A stretch of 10,924 nt of DNA from Sedimenticola sp. (GTDB lineage: Bacteria; Pseudomonadota; Gammaproteobacteria; Chromatiales; Chromatiaceae), in the NCBI GenBank assembly GCA_030619405.1, contig JAUXBK010000068.1, positions 1 to 10,924 on the forward strand. The letters are read 5' to 3'. Of the stretch, positions 5,328-10,924 are shown in pieces; position 1 is the first letter of the stretch, and the number at the start of each line of letters is the position of its first letter. A model generated the notes under the pieces. It had not been told where the DNA came from. It was given only the letters and a program-made list of their open reading frames with translations, and made no database searches. The position numbers and the translations under genes are program-made.

Positions 5328-7349
5328 ATGATCAAGAGAGCGTGTTGGGTATTTCTGCTGCTGGTGCCAATGTGGGCCGGGGCCCTGGGCCTTCAGGGGA
5401 TCTCGGTAGCGTCGTTCATCAATCAGCCACTGGATGCGCGGATCGATCTCACCGCCCTGAACGGGGTCGGGATCGAGGGTGTTCATGCCGCACTGGCCAG
5501 CGCGGCCGAGTTTCAACGGGCGGGCCTGGAACGTCCCTACATACTCTCCAATCTGCGCTTCGAACCGATCCGGGGGGCTGAAGGCAGAGCCTATATCCAC
5601 GTCACTTCCAAGTCGGGCATTCGTGAGCCTTATCTGAACTTCCTGGTCCGGGTGCGCTGGCCAGGTGGATCGCTGCTGAAGGAGTATGCCATCCTGCTCG
5701 ACCCGCCCAGCTACCGCCCGGTGGAGGGCGAGGCATCGATCGAGGCAGAGCCGGTACCGGATGAGACAGGCGTGGGCGCCAGCTTGGCAGCCAGCGGGCG
5801 ATGGCAGACTTATGGGCCAGTGCGGAATTCTGAGACCTTGTGGGTGATCGCGCAGAGTACCCGGCCGGACAAGGGTGTTTCTGTAGAGCAGATGATGATG
5901 GCGTTGCAACGCGCCAACCCCGGGGCCTTTCGCCGAGGTAATGTCAATCTGCTGCAACAGGGGGCAGTATTGGAGATTCCGGATCGCGCCTTCGTGACCA
6001 AACTCTCGAAACGGGAGGCCCGGGCGGTGTTTCGGCAGCAGACGAGGGATTGGCGGGCATCGCGGACACAGGGAGCGAAGCCGGCGGCGCCGGGTCGTCG
6101 GACCACTGCCGACGCCGGGGGTAATCCCGCGCTCGGGCAGAGCACCCCGGCATCGCTACCGGCGGAGAGTGAGGCACCTGTCACCGGGGCAGGGGATGCC
6201 CGCTTGCAGGTGGTGGAGTCGGGCGCGGAATGGCAGCCACCAGCGGCGGATGAGCGCCCCTCGAAGGCGCCCGTACCCAGCGGTGGGCAGGCGCGCCTGA
6301 AACAGGCCATCATCGAATCCCGGAACGACCTGGCAGCGGTGAAAGCGATCAACCATGACGTGAAGGCGTTGAGCCAGCTGCTCGCATCCAGGATCGAGGC
6401 CATGCGCAAGGCGCTGGAAAAGAAAGATCGGGTGATTACGGCGCTCAAGGCCCAACTCGAAAAGGCACCGGTCAGCGGTATCCCGGATCAGGGAGAGGGG
6501 GGTGAGACAGGTGCCATCCAGGCGCAGAAAAAGAGCCCGGGAGGGGTTTCGACTGCAGTCAGGATCGTTCAGGAGGAAGAGAAGACACCGTCAAAGCAGG
6601 CGAAACCGCCCGCACCTGATACGGCTGCAGACTATATTGCCTGGATAAAGGCCTACTGGATGCCGCTGGCCGCCGTGGCGGTGTTGTTTCTGGTACTTCT
6701 GCTGGTGATTCTGCTGCGCCGGGGGGACAGGAAGAGCGAGCTGCCGGATCCGGATGCCTTCGGTTCTTATATGGATATGGAAGATACCAAAGTTTTGGAG
6801 AACGGGCCTGCCGGGACGCGAAAACAGAGCAAGGGACAGGGGGCTGGAGGTGGCGACGGGGGCGATAATGACAACAGCGGCCTGTTTCTGGGGCCGGGAA
6901 CAGACGTCGCCTCTGCGTTGACCGAAGCCGACATCTATCTCGCCTACCGGCGGTACAGTCAGGCGGAAGCGCTGATGAAAAAGGGGATCGGACTGAACCC
7001 CGACAGCTGGGTCCTGAAGGCGAAACTGCTGGAGATATACGCCTTTCGCAAAGACCGGAAACGCTTCAGCCATTTCATGGAAGAGGTGCAGCCTGCCATG
7101 CCTGTGGCGGCCCCGGAGATCTGGGCCAAGGTGATCGAGATGGGGCGTGGGCTCATTCCTACCCATCCATTGATCGTCGACGCTCAGTTGCCGGAAGAAC
7201 TCGCACGGGAGGAATATGGCGGTGGCGATATGGAGGTTCCGGCGGATGGCCTGGATATCCTGGATCAGGATCTCGATCTGGAACGAGAGGAGAAGCCCAC
7301 ACGGGATATTCATTTCGGCGAGAATGGCCGGCCGGAGGGGAAAGAGTGA
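5328..7349 (+). CDS. fimV: FimV/HubP-like polar pilus-assembly protein, short form
   Basis: FimV-family proteins sit in the inner membrane at the cell pole, bind peptidoglycan, and help assemble type IV pili or type II secretion and polar landmarks. A signal peptide comes first (MIKRACWVFLLLVPMWAGALG; cleavage probably near AGA-LGL), then the FimV N-terminal domain (ISVASFINQPLDARIDL and YLNFLVRVRWPGG). A LysM-like segment follows at about 160-220 (SETLWVIAQSTRP to GAVLEIPD), then a low-complexity stretch, a coiled coil at about 320-380, one membrane helix at about 444-465, and a cytoplasmic TPR (TEADIYLAYRRYSQAEALM and KLLEIYAFRKDRKRF). I see nothing like the usual FimV C-terminal domain, and 673 residues is short for the family. 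An ATG at 5301 would add nine residues with an acidic residue before the signal; I prefer 5328. Neither start has a strong ribosome binding site. Neighbours are not the usual asd or truA. Confidence 0.88.
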   Translation: MIKRACWVFLLLVPMWAGALGLQGISVASFINQPLDARIDLTALNGVGIEGVHAALASAAEFQRAGLERPYILSNLRFEPIRGAEGRAYIHVTSKSGIREPYLNFLVRVRWPGGSLLKEYAILLDPPSYRPVEGEASIEAEPVPDETGVGASLAASGRWQTYGPVRNSETLWVIAQSTRPDKGVSVEQMMMALQRANPGAFRRGNVNLLQQGAVLEIPDRAFVTKLSKREARAVFRQQTRDWRASRTQGAKPAAPGRRTTADAGGNPALGQSTPASLPAESEAPVTGAGDARLQVVESGAEWQPPAADERPSKAPVPSGGQARLKQAIIESRNDLAAVKAINHDVKALSQLLASRIEAMRKALEKKDRVITALKAQLEKAPVSGIPDQGEGGETGAIQAQKKSPGGVSTAVRIVQEEEKTPSKQAKPPAPDTAADYIAWIKAYWMPLAAVAVLFLVLLLVILLRRGDRKSELPDPDAFGSYMDMEDTKVLENGPAGTRKQSKGQGAGGGDGGDNDNSGLFLGPGTDVASALTEADIYLAYRRYSQAEALMKKGIGLNPDSWVLKAKLLEIYAFRKDRKRFSHFMEEVQPAMPVAAPEIWAKVIEMGRGLIPTHPLIVDAQLPEELAREEYGGGDMEVPADGLDILDQDLDLEREEKPTRDIHFGENGRPEGKE

Positions 7350-7351
7350 GG

Positions 7352-7372
7352 GTCAGAAGTCAGAAGTCAGAA
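7352..7372. repeat. Three tandem GTCAGAA heptamers between convergent genes
   Basis: Three perfect copies of GTCAGAA lie between the convergent fimV-like and kinase/phosphatase genes. On the minus strand the array supplies the last residues (SDF) and the TGA stop of the kinase gene. It begins three bases after the fimV stop. Confidence 0.85.
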
Positions 7373-9078
7373 TATTGCATCAGCCGATAGAGCAACCACA
7401 GGTCGAGCAGGAACAGGATCAGCGCCAGCCCCCGCCAGAAGCCGACCGGGTTGCGTTCGATCAGGGGTTGTCCGGGTTGTTCGATGAACGCCTTGTTGGG
7501 GTGGGAGAGATCGTAGAGGAACTCCGACAACAGGGCGTAGCGTTTCGACGGGCGGGGATGCAGCGCCTTGGCCAGGGCAGCGTCCATCCAGAGCGGAATG
7601 TCCGGCCGCCACTGGCGGGCAGGGGTATAGTGCAGCTTGTGTCCCGGCCGGGGCGTCTCGCTGTCACCGTGGGGGAGCTTACCGGTCAGCATCTCGTAGG
7701 CGATCACTCCCAGTGAGAAGATGTCGGAGCGGTTGCTCCCCTGGTCACCCTCCAGGTATTCGGGGGCGGTGTAGTTTACCGTACCCTGCGGGGTGTGATG
7801 GGCCAGTTCACGGTTGATCTCATCCACGCCGGCGATACGGGTGGAGCCGAAATCGATCAGCTTGAGGGTGCCCTCCCGGTCGATCAGGAGATTGTCCGGC
7901 TTCAGATCCTGGTGGATCATCTCCATGCGGTGAAAGGCGCGCAGCCCCTCGACGATCTGGCCGATAAAGTTACGCACCTGACTGAGTGACGGCTCGGGGT
8001 GGTCGTGCATCCACTGGCGCAGGCTCTGGCCCTCCACATACTCGGTCAGGTGATAGAGAAAACGGCGTCGTCGGGGTTCGTAGACCTTAAGTACGTGGAG
8101 GTTGTCCAGGCGCCTGCCTACCCACTCCTCGTGCAGGAATCCGTCCAGGAATTCCGGGTCGTCCCGGTAGTTGACGGAAGGGGTCTTGAGAATGAGCTTG
8201 CGGTCGTTCTCCGTGTCCAGAGCCAGGAATACCTCACTGCGGCGGCTGGCGTGGATCTCCCGCAGGATCCGGTAACCGTCGATGGTCATGCCCGGCTTCA
8301 GGTCCGGGGGAAAGGGGAGTTCGGTCACCCGCTGGTAGATATCCTCTGCCACCTCGCTGGGAAGGGTCAGCACCCGCAGCAGCTGGCAGGTGACATTGTC
8401 GCTGCTGCCGTTGGTCAGTGCCCGTTCGACGATGGTGTTGGCCGTGTGCTGCAGGTTGTAGCTCAGCTCCTCCACCAGTCTCCGCAGCTGGTTGTCGCTG
8501 AGAAACTCGTGCACCCCGTCGGTGATGAAAAGGAACAGGTCGCCCGGATCTACCGCCAGTGTCCGGTAGTCGATGTCCACATGGGGGTCCACCCCCATGG
8601 CCCGGGCCAGGAACTCCCGCTCTTTCGAGACCCAGACCCGGTGGTCCCGGGTCAGCTGTTCCAGTTCTCCCTCCCGGTAGAGGTAGATACGGCTGTCGCC
8701 GACGTGCAGGAGATGGGCGGTGGTGGACTTGATCACCAGGGCGCTGAAGGTGGTGACCATCCCCTTGGCCGAGTCGTAGCGGCTCTGACCCTGGCCGTAG
8801 AGCCAGCGGTTGATGGCGCCGAGCACCCGGGCCGCCGAGTGCTTCACGGTCCAGGACTCCGGAGTGGAGAAGTAGTCGCTGAGGAAGCCGGTGACGCACA
8901 CTTCGCTCGCCTCCCGCCCCCCCTCGCTGCTGCTCACCCCGTCGGCGATAACCGCCGCCGCCCCTTTGGTCAGCAGCAGTTCGCCCTCCGGTACCCGGGC
9001 GCCGGTGGCATCCGCATTCTCAGCCTTGTCACCCGCCTCGGTGCGGCAGGCGTAGTCTATTTCCAGGGTCGATGGCAT
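7360..9078 (-). CDS. Membrane-anchored PP2C phosphatase / Ser-Thr protein kinase fusion (nitrate-transporter-linked)
   Basis: A 572-residue bifunctional signalling protein. The N-terminal PP2C domain (about 1-240) has metal-binding aspartates in ENADA (21-25), VIADGVSSSEGG (43-54), HVGDSR (125-130), FITDGV (184-189) and SSDNVT (225-230). The kinase domain (about 265-535) has the ATP-binding Lys298 in LILKTP, the catalytic loop HQDLKPDN (389-396), DFGS (409-412) and APE (438-440). The glycine loop is degenerate (REIHASRRSEVFLA), so nucleotide binding may be unusual, though the catalytic residues are intact. A single hydrophobic helix at about 547-566 next to the C-terminus suggests a tail anchor with both domains in the cytoplasm. 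The ATG at 9078 follows GGAAACGAG; an ATG at 9129 would force translation through a perfect hairpin. Pairing with the nitrate transporter upstream resembles P. aeruginosa PA1782 beside nasA. Substrate not known. Confidence 0.93.
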   Translation of the reverse strand: MPSTLEIDYACRTEAGDKAENADATGARVPEGELLLTKGAAAVIADGVSSSEGGREASEVCVTGFLSDYFSTPESWTVKHSAARVLGAINRWLYGQGQSRYDSAKGMVTTFSALVIKSTTAHLLHVGDSRIYLYREGELEQLTRDHRVWVSKEREFLARAMGVDPHVDIDYRTLAVDPGDLFLFITDGVHEFLSDNQLRRLVEELSYNLQHTANTIVERALTNGSSDNVTCQLLRVLTLPSEVAEDIYQRVTELPFPPDLKPGMTIDGYRILREIHASRRSEVFLALDTENDRKLILKTPSVNYRDDPEFLDGFLHEEWVGRRLDNLHVLKVYEPRRRRFLYHLTEYVEGQSLRQWMHDHPEPSLSQVRNFIGQIVEGLRAFHRMEMIHQDLKPDNLLIDREGTLKLIDFGSTRIAGVDEINRELAHHTPQGTVNYTAPEYLEGDQGSNRSDIFSLGVIAYEMLTGKLPHGDSETPRPGHKLHYTPARQWRPDIPLWMDAALAKALHPRPSKRYALLSEFLYDLSHPNKAFIEQPGQPLIERNPVGFWRGLALILFLLDLWLLYRLMQYSDF

Positions 9079-9092
9079 CTCGTTTCCATATA

Positions 9093-9163
9093 GGGGTCGG
9101 AGTCGAACCGCCAGTCCAGGCCTGCTCATTTCCCCGGCTTGTGTGCGGTTCGACTCCGACCCC
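9093..9163. repeat. Perfect 19-bp inverted repeat between transporter and kinase genes
   Basis: GGGGTCGGAGTCGAACCGC at 9093-9111 is exactly complementary in reverse to 9145-9163, with a 33-base loop. In the shared transcript this makes a very stable stem ending 14 bases before the kinase start. No T-tract follows, so it is not an intrinsic terminator. The sequence type (GGGGTCGGAGTC / GACTCCGACCCC) resembles REP palindromes, so it may be an inserted element that now works as an RNA processing, stability or attenuation site. Confidence 0.85.
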
Positions 9164-9177
9164 GGACCGGCGAGGCA

Positions 9178-10644
9178 TCAGCTTACATCGATCATCTGCA
9201 CCGTGCCGTCGGGCATCACCTCGGCGGTCTGGCCTTCGGGCTCGTCCAGGAACTGAACCGCCAGCAGGGCCACCAGGGCGGCAGCGGCGATCACCATGAA
9301 GAAGATCTGGGGTGTCACGAAGGAGAAGACGGTGAGGAAGGTCACGGCGCCCACGTTACCATAGGCACCGGCCATGCCGGCCACCTGACCGGTCATGCGC
9401 CGTTTAACCAGCGGTACCATGGCGAACACCGCCCCCTCGCCGGCCTGGACGAAGAAGGAGCAGGCCATGGTGGCGACCACTGCCAGGGCCACTGGCCAGC
9501 CGGGGCCGATCTGGCCCAGGATCAGATAACCGATCGCCAGCCCTGCAATCAGCAGGGAGAGGGTCTTGCGCCGCCCGAAGCGGTCGCTGAACAGGCCACC
9601 GCCGGGGCGCGCCACCAGATTCATGAAAGCGAACCCCGACGCGAGCAGGCCGGCCTCGACGATGGAGAGCTCGAAGGTATCCTTGAAGAAGAGGGGCAGC
9701 ATGGAGACCACCGCCAGCTCAGAGCCGAAGGTGACGAAATAGGCCAGGTCCAGGATCGCCACCTGCTTGAAGCGGTAGCGGTGGAGCTCCGGCACCTGTT
9801 CCGTGAAGACGTGCCTGTTGATGCGCCACACCTGGCTGGTCTGGTAGAGGTAGAGGGCGATCAGACCGAGGTAGATGCCATCCGCAAAAGTGGCACTGAG
9901 AATCTTCAGATTGGCCGGTCCCAGTTTCCAGGTCAGTACCGCCAGCGCCGCGTACATGGGGATGTTCATCAGCAGGTAGAAGAAGAAATCCCCCTTGCTG
10001 GTCACCTCCATGGCGCCCGTCTTCTTGGGCTTGAAGTAGGTAGAGCCCTTGGGGGTGTTGCGGGCCAGTTTGAAGTAGACGAACGAGTAGGCCAGGGCGA
10101 TGGCGCCGGTGGTGGCGATAGCGTAGCGCCAGCCCTCGGCGCCGCCATACCAGAGGGCCAGGGTGGGCAGGGCTATGGCAGCAGCGGCGGAGCCGAAGTT
10201 GCCCCAGCCGCCATAGATACCCTCCGCCACACCCACCTGCCTGGCCGGGAACCACTCCCCGATCATGCGGATGCCGATGACGAACCCGGCGCCGACGAAG
10301 CCGAGGGCAAAACGGGTGGCCAGCAGCATCTGGTAGGAGTCGGCCATGGCGAAGAAGAAACAGATGATACTGGAGATGAGCAGTAGCCCGGAGAAGATCA
10401 ACCGCGGGCCGTACTTGTCTACCAGCATGCCGATCACGATACGGGCCGGGATGGTCAGGGCCACGTTGATGATCAGCAGCGCCTTCACCTCTTGTTTGCT
10501 GAGCGCGAACGTCTCCTGAATGGCGACGATGAGGGGTGCGTGATTGAACCAGACGAAGAAACTGAGGAAGAAGGCGAACCAGGTCAGATGCAGGGTGCGC
10601 GTCTTGCCGGTGAACGATAACAGGTTGAGTTTGGTGTCGGACAT
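9178..10644 (-). CDS. narK: Nitrate/nitrite MFS transporter, NarK/NasA (NNP) family
   Basis: A 488-residue, 12-helix inner-membrane carrier that takes up nitrate and/or exchanges nitrite. Both nitrate signatures are present: GGWGNFGSA (145-153) in helix 5 and AGAYGNVGA (425-433) in helix 11. Arg68 in IPARIVIG and Arg346 in NLVARPGGG fit the two arginines that bind the anion in this family. MFS motif A occurs twice (GMLVDKYGPR, 72-81, and GGLFSDRFGRRK, 349-360). An enlarged segment between helices 6 and 8 and the opening FFLSFFVWFNHAPL suggest the NrtP/NRT2-like branch rather than E. coli NarK. The ATG at 10644 follows GGAG 10 bases upstream; an upstream ATG at 10740 would add 32 polar residues and is unlikely. 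The kinase gene follows on the same strand. Assimilatory use is inferred from that pairing; the symbol is at family level. Confidence 0.95.
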   Translation of the reverse strand: MSDTKLNLLSFTGKTRTLHLTWFAFFLSFFVWFNHAPLIVAIQETFALSKQEVKALLIINVALTIPARIVIGMLVDKYGPRLIFSGLLLISSIICFFFAMADSYQMLLATRFALGFVGAGFVIGIRMIGEWFPARQVGVAEGIYGGWGNFGSAAAAIALPTLALWYGGAEGWRYAIATTGAIALAYSFVYFKLARNTPKGSTYFKPKKTGAMEVTSKGDFFFYLLMNIPMYAALAVLTWKLGPANLKILSATFADGIYLGLIALYLYQTSQVWRINRHVFTEQVPELHRYRFKQVAILDLAYFVTFGSELAVVSMLPLFFKDTFELSIVEAGLLASGFAFMNLVARPGGGLFSDRFGRRKTLSLLIAGLAIGYLILGQIGPGWPVALAVVATMACSFFVQAGEGAVFAMVPLVKRRMTGQVAGMAGAYGNVGAVTFLTVFSFVTPQIFFMVIAAAALVALLAVQFLDEPEGQTAEVMPDGTVQMIDVS

Positions 10645-10809
10645 GCTTCTGATACTCCGTGATCGGGAAAAGTCGCTTGCCAGGGGTTTAAGCACTAACC
10701 GCGCCAACAACGACAGCCCCTTTTCCCTTGGGGAAAACACCCTTCTCCGATCGTTACCTTCTCCCGGACGGGAGCATATCCGGGGTGCACCGGGGCAGGC
10801 GGTTGCTCC
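10645..10809. promoter_or_regulatory. Upstream region of the nitrate transporter, with small hairpins
   Basis: These bases carry no gene and should hold the transporter promoter. I see no confident -35/-10 pair. Visible structures are a 7-bp hairpin TTTTCCC/GGGAAAA (10721-10737), a 6-bp hairpin CTCCCG/CGGGAG (10761-10774) and the palindrome GGTGCACC (10784-10791). Confidence 0.4.
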
Positions 10810-10924
10810 TAGGAGGCTGTCCGAGAATGGATGACCTACTGCGCGAACGTGAGGTCGGCCAGATTTTCCGCTCGAACTCGTTAAATATGGCCAATATTCG
10901 CCTCGTTCGACCGAAAAATCTGAC
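10810..10924. mobile_element. End of a palindromic repeat element running off the window
   Basis: The segment starts with TAGGAGGCTGTCCGA, which recurs with one change at 5219. It then contains a long inverted repeat: CAGATTTTCCGCTCGAAC (10860-10877) against GTTCGACCGAAAAATCTG (10905-10922), 16 of 18 matching, around an A/T-rich centre. No reading frame of note is present. The outer end lies beyond the window, so element length and type cannot be set. Confidence 0.55.

Noticed and set aside
9079..9129. Upstream ATG start for the kinase/phosphatase gene
   Set aside because: The extra 17 residues would be encoded by the loop and one arm of the perfect hairpin, and the ATG at 9078 has a plausible ribosome binding site.
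9093..9163. tRNA T-arm-like sequence GGTTCGACTCC
   Set aside because: Bases around the loop do not form a T-stem and no acceptor, D or anticodon arms fit; the perfect inverted repeat explains it better.
9139..10386. Long plus-strand open frame of 415 codons opposite the transporter
   Set aside because: Its composition (Gly, His, Glu, Gln rich) is the antisense image of a membrane protein; the minus strand encodes the nitrate signatures.
10667..10682. Sigma-54-like site (TGGCAAGCGACTTTTC on the minus strand) before the nitrate transporter
   Set aside because: The -24 GG is present but the essential -12 GC is TT, so it does not fit the consensus.

Overview
The window looks like chromosomal DNA of a free-living or host-associated gammaproteobacterium with moderately high GC. 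The evidence is a FimV-type polar/pilus-assembly protein with LysM and TPR parts, a gammaproteobacterial-style pairing of a nitrate transporter with a PP2C/protein kinase fusion, and intergenic regions packed with REP-like hairpins, 7-bp tandem repeats and small palindromic elements. A sulfur-oxidiser-like (Chromatiales-type) lineage is a guess only; nothing in the window proves it.

Layout. 1-231: REP-like inverted pair, then a heptamer array leading into argJ. 232-1443 (+): argJ, with a TTG start. 1441-1846: about 400 bases without a gene, made of heptamer arrays, two hairpins and a 143-bp inverted-repeat element. 1847-4735 (-): a four-gene cluster read right to left. In transcription order it holds a spore-photoproduct-lyase-like radical SAM protein, an unrecognised 180-residue protein joined to it by an ATGA overlap, a thioredoxin-fold protein with a CPFC motif, and an unrecognised protein with two copies of a 34-residue repeat. 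4770-4865: an 80-bp palindromic element flanked by an 8-bp direct repeat, lying between divergent genes. 4955-5221 (+): small two-helix membrane protein. 5328-7349 (+): short FimV-like protein. 7360-9078 (-): PP2C phosphatase fused to a Ser/Thr kinase with a C-terminal membrane anchor. 9178-10644 (-): NarK/NasA-type nitrate transporter. 10645-10924: promoter region and one end of another palindromic element that runs off the window.

How the parts work together. The transporter and the kinase/phosphatase very likely form one transcription unit. They are separated by 99 bases that hold a perfect 19-bp inverted repeat with no T-tract, so that structure may set the ratio of the two products. The kinase pairing resembles the Pseudomonas aeruginosa nasA-PA1782 arrangement, but no nitrite or nitrate reductase genes follow here. 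The radical SAM cluster is the best candidate for an uncharacterised pathway. Its enzyme keeps the iron-sulfur cluster cysteines but appears to lack the hydrogen-donor cysteine of true spore photoproduct lyase, and it travels with a CxxC thioredoxin-like protein and two unknown proteins. A recurring oddity is that the stop codons of three unrelated genes (argJ, the small membrane protein and the kinase) lie inside repeated DNA.
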